A stretch of DNA of 64,000 nt from assembly GCF_027942865.1 (NCBI RefSeq), contig NC_134507.1:36013711-36077710 (forward strand). Reading direction: 5' to 3'. Position numbers and translations under genes: made by a program. Origin of the DNA: Odontesthes bonariensis (lineage: Eukaryota; Chordata; Actinopteri; Atheriniformes; Atherinopsidae). Positions within the stretch are counted from its first letter, which is position 1; every line of letters starts with the position of its first letter. Of the stretch, positions 34,441 through 44,517 are shown in pieces. Under the pieces are notes generated by a model. The model worked only from the letters and a program-made list of their open reading frames with translations, was not told where the DNA came from and made no database searches.

Positions 34441-34753
34441 AGAGAGAGGGAGAGCGAAGTAGAGAAAAAAGGAACAGAAACATGAAGAGACAAACATAAA
34501 AAACAATGAAAAATCAGACAACCAGCTGCTACACCTGTAAAGACAAAACTGAAGACAATTCACGGCTTTTGTGGGGAATCCAGCCTTAGAATAACCAGGA
34601 GCACCTGTAAGCAGACAAGCAGAGAACAAACACACAAACAAAAAAAGAAAAAAGCACAAGCAGCAGCAGCAGCAATCTCATATAATACACAGGTGACCTT
34701 AAACCACAGGACAGCACAACAACTGCTTAGTGAGCATGGTACTGGGCTAATGA

Positions 34754-34764
34754 ATGTGTGTGTG

Positions 34765-34798
<34 letters not shown>
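34754..34798. repeat. (TG)n microsatellite
   Basis: About 20 TG units with one interruption (TGAGAG). Confidence 0.95.
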
Positions 34799-34799
<1 letters not shown>

Positions 34800-34867
34800 A
34801 TGAACCTGCAATACACATAGATGGTCCCACATAATAACCATGCTTAAATATCAGTGTATAGGGCCAC

Positions 34868-35625
34868 AATCCCCCCCCCCCAGCAATCAGAAGCAGGCCG
34901 AGAGGGCCCCCAGACCCAGGCCACAACAGCCCCCAAGGAGCACAGAACCCGGGAAGCCCACCATAGGGACAACCATGCATCCCCCCAGAAGACAGCAGAG
35001 GAAGCCCCCGGACAGAGCCCCCACAAGCATCGGGCAGAGCCCCCCCGGTGACCAGAGGTGGCAGCCTACAAGCCCCGCCAGGCCCCCGCCACCCAGACAT
35101 GGGCCGCACGCCGGAACCGGCCCCCGCGAGCCCGAGCGCCACCAAACCCCCCGGCAGGGGCCCCGCCCAACACCCGAGAGGGCCAGGCGCCCCAGACAGC
35201 CAACCGCAGTGGGCCAGCGCACGCCCCAGTGCCCCTGGGCAAGCGCCCCGGGTGTCAAGACGTGCCCACAGGTGGGTGAGGCCACGAGCAGCGGGGAGAA
35301 GCAATGCCCCCCCCCCATCAGGAACAGCACAAGCAGGCCAGAGGACAGCAGGACCCAGACCCAGACCCAGTCACCCCATAAATCATATAAGAAAGAAAAA
35401 GAAAAAAAAAACACATCCACACACACTCGCACAGCACATGCATCCATCCCCCAACTCCGCTGGAGTGTGGCGCAGTGGGCACATCCGGGGGCCAGCAGCC
35501 CCCCAGCCCCCCAGCCACCTCAGACCCCGAACCAGCAGGACAACTCCTCCTCCTGGCCCCCACCGCCCCAGGCAGCAACCAGGCAACAGGGGTGCGGGAA
35601 GACCCCTCCCCTCGCCCCTCTGGCT
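34868..35625. repeat. C/A-rich, T-depleted low-complexity region
   Basis: For about 750 bp the plus strand is dominated by C, A and G with very few T, producing long spurious open frames rich in Pro, Arg and Ala in several frames on both strands. No domain is recognisable. It is probably part of a dispersed GC-rich repeat, but I cannot define its ends. Confidence 0.6.
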
Positions 35626-35989
35626 CTTTGATATTTCCTAATAGGGAGCATTTAAAATTGAGGGTCAAGTAACTTTGTGGAACTGGGAGCGTGGCCCTCC
35701 GGGCAGCCTACATACCCACCAGATACCACTCAGTACATGGCACCCCATTAAACTCATTGACAAGTGTCCTCTGGAACAGCTTCTTTGAATGAGTCTCTGT
35801 GAAGCTGCAGTGAGTGATGGTCATTGGTCGTGTTGTCCAGGTGGAGGCGCTGCAGGAGCAAGAAACAGCTGTGCTTTGTAAGGGAAAGAGAAGCCAGAGA
35901 AGCAGCGAGGAAGCTGCTAAAAGGTGTCAAAGCGTGTCGTTGTAGCGCGTGCAGTGTGTTGTGTGTGTCGAAGAGCAGAAAGAGTGTAA
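35626..35989. other. Flank of the 7SL gene, nothing recognised
   Basis: No gene or element seen. On the minus strand this is the 3' flank of the 7SL RNA gene and has no poly-A tract that would mark a retro-copy. Confidence 0.4.
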
Positions 35990-36287
35990 AAAGACTGAGT
36001 CCCGCTGTATTACTCAGGCTGCACTACAGCATCTATTCACAGGTGCGATCCCACTACTGAGCAGCACGGGGGCTTTGCCCTGCTCCGTTTCCCACCTGGG
36101 CCGCTGCCCCCCTCCTTAGACAACCTGGTGTTCCCGGGCTACCCCAGGCGCACCATATCCATACCCAACTTAGTGCGGACACCCGATGGACATAGTCCTC
36201 TGCAGCTCAGAACTCCTGAGTTCAAGCGATCCACCAGCCTCAGCCTCCCGGTAGCTTGGATTACAGGCGCACGCCACCGCTCCCGGC
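35990..36287 (-). ncRNA. RN7SL: 7SL (signal recognition particle) RNA gene or pseudogene
   Basis: Read on the minus strand, about 298 nt align by eye with vertebrate 7SL from end to end. The 5' Alu domain begins GCCGGGAGCGGTGGCGTGCG and contains GGAGGCTGAGGCTGGTGGAT; the central part contains GGGTGTCCGCACTAAGTT; the S domain contains CACCAGGTTGTCTAAGGAGG and GGAAACGGAGCAGGGCAAAG; the 3' end contains CAGTAGTGGGATCGCACCTG. The helix 8 hairpin closes on a GUAG loop, which fits the GNAR consensus. A run of T on the minus strand (35987-35991 region) can terminate Pol III. Full length and the lack of a poly-A tail argue for a gene rather than a retro-copy, but several substitutions in paired regions leave function open. 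Confidence 0.88.
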
Positions 36288-36300
36288 GACAGGTACTCTC

Positions 36301-36495
36301 TGTAGTAATCCTGTGGGTTTACCATAAGTATCCTAGGGGGCGCTGTAGGATTACTATGGGCTTTGTAGGCTGTAACATTCATGTCCTAACCAGAGATGTA
36401 TTACCTGCGATGTGCTGTGAAAATGTGTTCTGGACTTCTCTGAAGATAAATGGACCCATGTTGTGCGTGTCAGTTAATGTAGTCAAGATAGTACA
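36301..36495 (+). repeat. Possible 5' LTR of the Ty3/gypsy element
   Basis: A segment starting TGTAGTAATCCTG and ending GTACA precedes TTGGCGACGAGGA, a TGG-initiated sequence of the kind used as a primer binding site, about 120 bp before gag. No second LTR exists in the window, so the boundaries rest only on the TG...CA ends and the PBS-like sequence. Confidence 0.45.
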
Positions 36496-36619
36496 TATTG
36501 GCGACGAGGACTCCACGCAGAAAGACAATTCTGGACACCTTGGTGAGAGATCATTGTAATTTTCATTCCCTGAAATTACGAGGGAGGGAAGAGCTAACTA
36601 GCAAGCTGAGCGAATAGCT

Positions 36620-37807
36620 ATGGCAGCGACCATTGGAACACTGGTGGCATTCAACCACAACACGCAAAGTTGGGAGGAATATATAGAAATCATGCAGCAT
36701 TTCTTTGCGGCAAACGGCATCAATGATGCAAACAAACAGAAGTCCGTTCTCATTAGTGCAGTGGGCGCTGAAACATACAGTCTGATGCGAAATTTAGTAA
36801 GCCCAGATAAACCAGGAGAACGCTCATTTGATGAGCTGGTGACGTTGCTGAAAGATCATTATAACCCACGACCCAGCGAGATTGTGCAGCGTTTCAGATT
36901 CAACTCCCGTGTGAGGCAGCCGGACGAGTCTGTGTCCGAGTTTGTTGCTCAACTTAGGAAGCTAGCACAGGACTGTAATTATGGGGTGTCACTGTCACAA
37001 ATGCTGCGGGACCGACTAGTGTGTGGGATAAACGATGAGCCTATACAGAGACATTTACTTGCCGAATCCGCCCTCACATTTGAAAGTGCATTAAAAACCG
37101 CCCAAGCTATGGAGTCTGCACACAAACATACGCAGGATCTACAAGGAAAGACAGCATGCAATAGCATAAGAGAAGGGGGAAATCCCAGCGTTGCATTCAG
37201 GCCAGCTGAAAGGAAAACAGGAGGGGAAGGGAAAACGTGTTACAGATGCAATGGCAGTGACGATCCCTCAACCTGCCGTTTCAAGCAAGAAAAATGCCAT
37301 TCATGTGGAAAAATAGGCCACATTGGGCGAGCATGTCGAAATTCAAGAAAACAAAGTGATCAGAAGGCAAATAAAAGGGAAAGGGGCCGCAGCAGCAGTA
37401 ATTGGGCGCCCAGTGGGAGTGATCACTCACACCATGTCAGTGTACATGATCAAGATGAAACAACAGATGAGACAGAGCAAGCTATTTCAATGTACAGTCT
37501 ACAGGACAGACATTCAAAAGTAAAACCAATTACCGTGGAGATGGAGGTCCATGGAGAAAATGTGAAATTTGAAGTTGACACTGGATGTAGTATTACACTA
37601 ATGAACGAAGCAGAATTCCATGCAAAGTGGGAAAATGAGAAAAAGCCCAAGGTGGGGCAAACTAGTCTGAAACTAAAAACATACACAGGGGAAGACATAA
37701 ACGTGCTGGGAGTAGCCGATGTCAAAGTGAATTATCAAAACCAATGGAAGAACTTGCCTCTCTATACAGTGAGTGGCACTGGACCCAGTCTGCTGGGCCG
37801 AAGCTAG
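36620..37807 (+). CDS. Gypsy gag with zinc knuckle and protease motif
   Basis: 395 codons in one open frame. The capsid-like region (WEEYIEIMQHFFAANGI, LLKDHYNPRPSEIVQRFRFN, FVAQLRKLAQDC) is followed by a CCHC-like pair (CYRCNG... then CHSCGKIGHIGRACRN) and by FEVDTGCSITLMNE, the aspartic protease active-site DTG. The frame ends soon after the protease motif; pol continues in other frames. Confidence 0.9.
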   Translation: MAATIGTLVAFNHNTQSWEEYIEIMQHFFAANGINDANKQKSVLISAVGAETYSLMRNLVSPDKPGERSFDELVTLLKDHYNPRPSEIVQRFRFNSRVRQPDESVSEFVAQLRKLAQDCNYGVSLSQMLRDRLVCGINDEPIQRHLLAESALTFESALKTAQAMESAHKHTQDLQGKTACNSIREGGNPSVAFRPAERKTGGEGKTCYRCNGSDDPSTCRFKQEKCHSCGKIGHIGRACRNSRKQSDQKANKRERGRSSSNWAPSGSDHSHHVSVHDQDETTDETEQAISMYSLQDRHSKVKPITVEMEVHGENVKFEVDTGCSITLMNEAEFHAKWENEKKPKVGQTSLKLKTYTGEDINVLGVADVKVNYQNQWKNLPLYTVSGTGPSLLGRS

Positions 37808-39127
37808 AACTGTTAAAGTTGAACTGGGCAGAAATTCACAACGTGAGTGTAGCAGAGGGAGAAAGGCTGACTGTGGAGAAGGTGCTGGCACATCATGAAG
37901 ACGTATTCAAGGATGAGTTGGGGACGTTAAAGGGAGTCAAAGCAACCATTAACAGTGCCAGGCGCTGTACCCAGATACTTCAGGCCCAGGCAGATCCCTT
38001 TCGCCATGCGCCCCAAAGTGGAAGCAGAAATAAACCGCCTGATAAAGGAAGAAGTAATCACACCTGTCAAACACTCAGACTGGGCATGTCCCGTCGTACC
38101 CATACTGAAGGCCGATGAGTCAATTAGGCTGTGTGGTGATTACAAACTCACCGTAAATCGAGTGTCGCTTCTAGAACAGTACCCAATTCCGAAAATTTAA
38201 GACCTATTCACAGCCCTGGCGGGAGGCCAACAGTTTTCAAAATTAGATATGAGCCATGCGTACGCCCAGATTCTGATGGATGAGGATTCTAAGAAATACC
38301 TCACAGTGAACACGCACAAGGGTCTTTTCACATACAACCGCCTCCCTTTCGGCGTTTCCTCCGCCCCAGCCATTTTCCAAAGAACGATGGAGGGTTTGCT
38401 GCAGGGCATACCAATGGTGGCTGTGTATCTGGATGACATTCTTGTCACGGGCCTAGATGCCCAAGACCACCTCAAGAACTTGAATGCAGTGTTGGGACGC
38501 TTGGAGGAGGCCGGGTTGCGTCTGAAGAGGTCAAAATGTGAGCTCCTGAAGGACGAGGTGTGTTACCTAGGCCACAAGGTGAATGCACATGGGTTGCACC
38601 CAATGAAGTCCAAAGTCAAAGCCATCAGCGAGGCCCCGACACCATCAAATGTCACATAGCTCAAAGCTTATCTTGGCCTGCTAAATTATTACAATCGCTT
38701 TCTCCCAAACCTGTCCACACTGCTTGCCCCAATGCACCAGCTGCTCAGAAAAGATGTGAAATGGGTGTGGACAAACAAGCAAGACGAAGCGTTCCATAAG
38801 TCCAAGGAACTCCTTCAGTCAGCCAATGTGTTAGTTCATTACTCTGCAGATAGGGAACTAAATTTGGCATGTGATGCATCCCCTTATGGGGTGGGTGCTG
38901 TCTTATCACACAGGATGCCTGATGGGACGGAGAGGCCACTGGGTTTCATGTCAAGAACCCTTAGCTCATCAGAGAAACGGTACTCTCAGTTAGACAAAGA
39001 GGGATTGGCTGTTATTTTCGGCATTCAAAGATTCCACAAGTACCTATATGGGCGGAAGTTTACCATCACAACCGATCATAAGCCTTTGATTACACTCTTC
39101 CATGAAATGAAACCTGTACCTGATTAA
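37800..39127 (+). pseudogene. Gypsy pol (RT and RNase H), interrupted
   Basis: Pieces in separate frames. 37955-38200 has RPKVEAEINRLIKEEVITPV and DYKLTVNR and ends in a stop. 38249-38659 has YNRLPFGVSSAPAIFQRTME and VYLDDILVTG with the catalytic YLDD and ends in a stop. 38732-39127 has the RNase H region LACDASPYGVGAVLSH and TITTDHKPL. The N-terminal end of RT is shifted relative to gag. No integrase core or chromodomain follows. Confidence 0.9.
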
Positions 39128-39283
39128 ACACGTTTTTAGTTAGCGGGACTGCAGCTTATCGCCCGCTCCCGCCCGCTCCCGCCCGCTCCCGCACGCGCCC
39201 GCAATGAGCTTTCAAAATGTGTCCCGCGCCGCACTGCTTTGCGTTGGGTCCCGCGGGAGTGCAGGGCTCTATCACCGACCTCT
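39128..39283. repeat. Short GC-rich tandem tract
   Basis: The 10-bp unit CCCGCTCCCG is repeated about three times at 39160-39192, followed by a GC-rich segment of unknown origin at the truncation point of the gypsy element. Confidence 0.6.
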
Positions 39284-39989
39284 TCATGGTTCCCTGGTGG
39301 ACAGGACACAGAACACTGGGTTGTGATAGCTGTAATACGTTCTCATGACACCTGACTGGAGACATCGCTGTGGCTGGGAGATTAAAATAAGGTCAAGCAG
39401 CGTGTTCTTGTCTGTGGTGGCAGAGGTGATCAGCTGTATATATCCCTTAGACTGAAACAGATCGAGAATTGGCTTTGTTGACCTGAGTAGCTGATTCTCA
39501 TTGAAGTGTCCACACACAATAACAGGGTGACAGTCCATCCAAAAGGCTTCCCAGGTTCTCCAGGAACGGTCTCAGACTGTAGTCAGGAGGTCTGTACACA
39601 GCTGCAATCACTGCACAGACTGGAGCCTCAACCTTCAAAGCCACAAACTCCAGATCAGTCACATTATGCAAATACTGTCTCTCACGCACCTGAATGTGCT
39701 TTCTCACATAGACAGCAACCCCGCCACCTGCTCTGCTGGCCATCTGAGGATACTGAGTGTAGGACGTGTGTCTGTTGCGCTTGAACATGTTGTAGCCGTC
39801 CAGATGCAGACTGTCTGCAACAAAGGAGCCCTGCAGGTGAGTTTCTGTCAGACACAGGACATCTGCCAGGCACAGCTCATGATGTCTCCTGATGTCACCG
39901 ATGTGAGATGGCAGTCCCTCTGTGTTGTGCTGAACAAGGCTCAGAGTGTCGGGCCTGTTTACTGTTTCATCTGAAAATGTTCCTGCCAC
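39284..39989 (-). mobile_element. LINE endonuclease fragment, frameshifted
   Basis: Minus-strand frames 39498-39989 and 39284-39538 together give an APE-type endonuclease: LVQHNTEGLPSHIGDI, LADVLCLTETHL, GGGVAVYVRKH, VAAVYRPPDY-like, then after a frameshift VIVCGHFNENQL and TLLDLILI. No RT follows. It is distinct from the L2-type endonucleases in this window. Confidence 0.82.
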
Positions 39990-40490
39990 AGGTCAGTATC
40001 AGGCCAAAAGTATTCACTCACTCATCCAGATAATTAAATTCAGGTGTTCCCATCACTTCCATGGCCACAGGTGTAGAAATGCAAGCCCCTCGGCATGCAG
40101 ACTGTTTCTACAAACATCTGTGAAAGAATGGCTCGCTCTCAGGAGCTCAGTGGATTCCAGCGTGGTGCCATGATAGGATGCCACCTGTGCAACAAGTCCA
40201 GTGGAGACATTTCCTCGCTCCTAAATATCCCACAGTCAGCTGTCAGTGGTGTTAGAACAAAGTGGAAGCGACTGGGAACGCCAGCAGCTCAGCCACCAAG
40301 TGGTCGGCCACGTAAAATGACAGAGCGGGGTTTGGAGGTCTGTAGCAATGGACTCTGCAGAAGGTTGGCGACCTTTCTGCAGAGTCAATTGCTGCAGACC
40401 TCCAAACTTCATGTGGCCTTTTACATGTTTAAACCACAGAGAAAACAAATAAAGCTCATTCTGATTCTGATTAGAATGTGTTTTTAGATT
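39990..40490 (+). mobile_element. Tc1-like transposon 5' fragment
   Basis: Begins near CAGGTCAGTATCAGGCCAAA and AGTATTCACTCACTCATCCA, typical of a Tc1-like left end, and encodes the first part of a Tc1-type transposase (ARSQELSGFQRGAMIGCHLC, GDISSLLNIPQSAVSGVRTK, GRPRKMTERG), that is, the paired-like helix-turn-helix DNA-binding domain. The DDE catalytic domain is lost. A short inverted repeat at 40330-40407 disrupts the frame. Confidence 0.85.
40330..40407. repeat. Near-perfect inverted repeat (hairpin) in the Tc1 fragment
   Basis: Arms 40330-40365 and 40371-40407 are complementary with two mismatches and one indel around a 5-base loop. The right arm (CTGCAGAGTCAATTGCTGCA) is in the orientation expected of Tc1, so the left arm is an inverted copy. 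Confidence 0.9.
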
Positions 40491-40615
40491 AGATGAATTA
40501 GAATGCTTTTTACTTCTACATTGCTGTAGGGTGTTGTGTGCAGGAAGTCCCCTCCTGCATCCATGTTGGACTTTAAGTGGGTAATCCTGCACTGGCTGCC
40601 GAGGTCCAGCTCCAG

Positions 40616-42267
40616 GGCCCTCATTTATCAAGCGTTCTTAGGAACAGATCTGTGCGTAAAGCGTGCGTGCGATCATTCCTGAGCAAAGTGTGGGATTTAT
40701 GAACATGTACTTGAACTTAGAAATGTGCCTAAATCTACGCACAGTTTTGACCATGCTTACGCACATTGCCTAGTGGTAGAATTACGAAACTGCAAATGGT
40801 GTTGATCGCTGCACAGGGGAATATTACAATGTTCATTCAATTGTTGCATTACAGTATGTCTGACGGCATTTGGGTCCGCGTAGCCTCTGCAATTCCAAAG
40901 CACGGTGCATTAGACCTACCTGGCGTTCATTGCATTTCATTCAGAGTGTAACAATAATTGTTTCTCCAGAAGACCTGACAATAATCAGCCTAGTTTAATT
41001 GAATGGGTATAAAAGGCACACGTAGGACATGCCATTCAGAACGCAACATGGCCCATCTTGCATTGCTTGAGGATCTGGAAAACCGTGCGCTACGGAGGGA
41101 GCGTGTGTTTAGGGAGCGTGCAGATTTATTGGCAGAAAGTAGTGAGTGGCTTCTAAGCAGGTTCAGATTTCAAAAACATATATTGCTCAACCTCTGCCGT
41201 GAATTGGGGCCATTTCTCGAGCGAGAAACTAAGCGCACGCAAGCCATACCTGTGCATACAGGTGCTGTCCACTCTGGGCTTTTTGGCTGGTACGTTTCAG
41301 CGCGAGGTAGGAGATCGATGCGGCATTTCTCAGCCGTCCATGAGCTGAATTCTGCCCACAGTGTTAGATGCGATTATTTCTTTGGCCCCGACTTACATTC
41401 GATTCCCTTATGGGGGTCCACGCCAGGCAGACATTAAGCGAGGGTTTTATGGTATCGCGCAGTTCCCCAACGTCATAGGAGCAATAGACTGCACTCACAT
41501 CGCACTAAAAGCACCATCACAGCATGAATACAACCTCGTGAATTGGAAGGGGAAGCACTCCATTAATGTACAGCTTATATGCGACATTGATATGCTGCTT
41601 CTCAATGTCGTTGCCCGATGGCCAGGGGGGACGCATCCTTTATTTTTGCAGAACAGCTCCGTGGGTCTTCGTTTACAAGAAGGAGCTGTTGAAGATGGAT
41701 GGCTTATTGGTGAGTGTTGCGCAGCATGTTTGCAACATTGGTTATATTCAGAGTTCGAACTACGGGGGACTCGGGGGATCCGAGACCCCCCGAAAACATG
41801 ATTTGGGAAATGTTGGGGGGTCTCTAAAATATTGGCAAAATGTGATTTCCCCTAATGAGTTATGATTGCAGACGTGATGCGTGTGTGGAGGTGTGGAGCC
41901 TGTGTGCGTAATTGGCATAAAGCTGTGCTGTCCGCCGCGTATGATTCTGTATTGCTTCTCATGTGTTTTCGAGATCCGCGCTCTGAGTCAAGCGCAAGCA
42001 AGCAAGTTCCGGTGGCTTTTAAAGGGAATGTTGGTGCCATATATGGTTAATTGGGGGCGTTCCATGATGCAAATTAGTCTGATCGTGCCCGCGCAAGGTA
42101 AACTCACAGGTGTGGTATTTATCATTGCAGATTACCTACCAGTGTGCGTATGACCTGTCTAAGAACGTTTGATGAATGCCGATTTTTTTGTACTTGGGCA
42201 CATTCTAAATTTCACTCATACGACAGGATTTAGAAGGGATTCTACGCACTAATGATAAATGAGGGCC
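40616..42267 (+). mobile_element. Harbinger element copy 2
   Basis: Same element as 10223-11909 in the opposite orientation, with ends GGCCCTCATTTATCAAGCG and ATAAATGAGGGCC flanked by CAG (40613-40615 and 42268-42270). The two copies are nearly identical over their full lengths, differing by point changes and a few small indels. Confidence 0.92.
41048..41801 (+). pseudogene. HARBI1-like transposase, defective (Harbinger copy 2)
   Basis: The N-terminal part (MAHLALLEDLENRALRRERV onward) is in the frame ending at 41437. The conserved region LDAIISLAPTYIRFPYGG through FPNVIGAIDCTHIALKAPSQ continues in another frame to 41801. This first frameshift is shared with copy 1, but the second shift seen in copy 1 is absent here. 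A small deletion changes THDSFI to THPLFL, and the C-terminal catalytic part is missing. Confidence 0.85.
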
Positions 42268-42270
42268 CAG

Positions 42271-42840
42271 GACTGCAGCTTCCCGCCACAGCATGAGGGA
42301 GGCAGAAGCTTTATCCTGTACAGAACACAGTATGAGATGTCAGAACTATAAAGGCACCAGAGATTACTCTGTAATGTGCAGCCTACAAGTGACCACAGTA
42401 AACATATAAACAACCAGCGCCGCAGAAAGAGACAGTTAGCACACTCCCATAGACTTCTAAGGTAATCACAGAATATGAAAGTTATCTTATTTTATCTTCC
42501 CTTATCTAGAAACTACAGAGGTTGTCCCTCCTCTCCAATCCTCCCGTTCTCTGGTCTTACCTGCTGCAGCTTCACCTCACGCAGCGGGACCTCCTCTCTC
42601 CCACTGCGGACCTTTTTCACAGCTGAGAGCTAAATAAGAACAAGTTCAGTCACTTAGTGATCTAATTAGACCTAAACATGTCATTGCAACAGCTTTTCTG
42701 TAATAAAACAGTTCAAATACTGGTAGGCATTACTTTGTCTACCTAAAATGTTTGTATCTCTGAATTACAATTAAGCACGGTCATTTATCTGAGTGTATTA
42801 GTGTGTTCTTCTGATGAAGACAAATCAACATACCTGAACA
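42271..42840. other. Intergenic, nothing recognised
   Basis: No gene, RNA or bounded element is supported. Confidence 0.4.
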
Positions 42841-42944
42841 ACTTTGCCCTCCAGTGTGAGGAGGCCCTTTGTCCCCTTCACATTCTTTATAGTTGTGTAT
42901 AGGGACGGGGGACAGAGGAGGGCTTTCCTGCAAAGGGGTCCATC

Positions 42945-43143
42945 CTGCAAACCTTGCAGCACCAACCCCGCTCCATGCTGTCAGAGGTGGAGAAGCTCAT
43001 CAGGCTTTCCCTGGCCCTGCCCATATCTGTCACAGCATCTGAGCGCTCTTTCTCAGCCTGAAAACCTGGCTGCGCAGCACCATGACGCAGGAGAGACTAA
43101 CACATTTGGCCATTATGAACACTCACAGTGACCTTATGGATAA
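42945..43143 (+). pseudogene. hAT transposase C-terminal (dimerisation) fragment
   Basis: One frame encodes SEVEKLIRLSLALPISVTAS followed by ERSFSA and a stop; the adjacent frame continues LKTWLRSTMTQERLTHLAIM. Together these are the hAT C-terminal dimerisation region (pattern TASERSFSAL...LRSTMxxERLxxLA), broken by a frameshift. Confidence 0.8.
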
Positions 43144-43425
43144 ATTGGCTTAAACAATTTATCAAGAACACATCTTCAATTTGGAACTTCATACCGAATT
43201 TAATTTTCTCTAAATTAGGACGCCTAAATTTCTTTTTACTTTGTAATTATAATGTTGAAAAAATCCCCTTAAAACTATCCTACTTTCACAAACAGATGCT
43301 TCTTTCTTGGTCATTGATCTGCAAACATAATTTTCCCCCACATAGATACTACATGTGGAACAATATTGGTATGAAGTTCCAAATTTAAAATGGGTTCTTG
43401 ATAAATTGTTGCCAATTGCCAATTT
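43128..43425 (+). mobile_element. L1-type LINE ORF2 C-terminal fragment with inverted end
   Basis: The plus frame 43128-43388 encodes WINWLKQFIKNTSSIWNFIP, then IPLKLSYFHKQMLLSWSLIC and KHNFPPHRYYMWNN, motifs of the C-terminal part of L1-group ORF2 proteins. The first 45 bases (AATTTATCAAGAACACATCT and following) reappear inverted at about 43370-43412, so the copy ends in an inverted repeat. Confidence 0.7.
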
Positions 43426-44517
43426 ATTTTGAAAATATTAATACCACCTCAAACCAACTGGGTTATGTGTAGCACACGGAGCAAGACACCTGAGCTCAGC
43501 CACTCTGCTGGGAAATAATATGGGCACGGAGCGCAAAAAGAGCGAGATGAGGAGGTAACTGGGCTATTTAGTCCATCCCACCTGCAGTAAATGGCTATTT
43601 ACCCTTATTGCGGTGTGCAATTAGGGCCGTCATGACTCATAGGATGCGAAAGCATCTATGCTACTACACTATGGCGTGATCTTTGTGCCACCAGGTTGAG
43701 CGCGCAGTGACACTGATTTGAGGGCACAGATCTATCTGAAGGAACAATAATTTTAAGCGTGTGCGTATGAATCTCTCACACGCTCGCTCATAGGTGCTCG
43801 GACACGCGCTCAATTCTGACAAACTGCTCGCTCGAATGGCTCACTCTGCTCGCGCTCGGCTCTATCTCTCTGCGCTCGCAACTCTGTTAGTTATATGTAA
43901 ATGAGCCACACCACCAGCCAATCACTGCAGAGTCTGCAATGCAGACTCAATTGAACTTCTACCATCACCCTAAAGGAATTAAACTAGATGTTATATTTTT
44001 TTGTCAAACCAGTAACCATTACAGATTAAACCAATAACACAATTGATCAGTTTAAAGTTTAAAAGTTTAAAAAACCCCACTGTGGGTCAGCTGCTATAGT
44101 TCATAACTTACTTGGTAAAAACAACCACTTCAATACTTCAAACATTTAATTTCCTAAGCTGGTGTAGTTTTATTTTTCTACCGTTTTAGATTTCGATCAA
44201 ATCAAAATCAAACCAAATTTATTTGTAACACATTTCATGTACAAACAATTCAAAGTGCTTTACATAAAATAAAAGCATTGCAGCAGGGAGTGGAAGAAGC
44301 ATTAAAAATACATAAAAGAATATAAAGAGAAACAAATAAAAAAGTTGATGTTAGGTTTCTTTCTCTAAAATATTTGTGACACCCTACAACAGTAATCAGT
44401 AGGCTAACTAGCTAGCACCCAACTACACCAGTTCTAACATGATTATTACAATTCTTCCTCTTTATTTTTTTTATTATTTATCACACAAATACCAGTCTGT
44501 GAAAACTACCAGTCTGT

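Larger units (their letters stand above)
36301..39127 (+). mobile_element. Ty3/gypsy LTR retrotransposon, 3'-truncated and decayed
   Basis: In order: possible 5' LTR and PBS, gag with zinc knuckle, protease, RT pieces and RNase H. Integrase and the 3' LTR are absent; the sequence breaks off after the RNase H motif at 39127. Several stops and a frameshift separate the pol pieces. It starts about 14 bp upstream of the 7SL gene's 5' end, in divergent orientation. Confidence 0.9.

Noticed and set aside
34840-35641. Long proline-rich protein gene
   Set aside because: Long frames occur at once in several frames and both strands, which follows from lack of T and hence of stop codons; no domain is seen.
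36205-36287. Primate Alu contamination (AGCCTCAGCCTCCC, GGATTACAGGCGCACGCCAC)
   Set aside because: The similarity continues beyond the Alu part through the complete 7SL S domain, so it is a 7SL RNA sequence; Alu is derived from 7SL.
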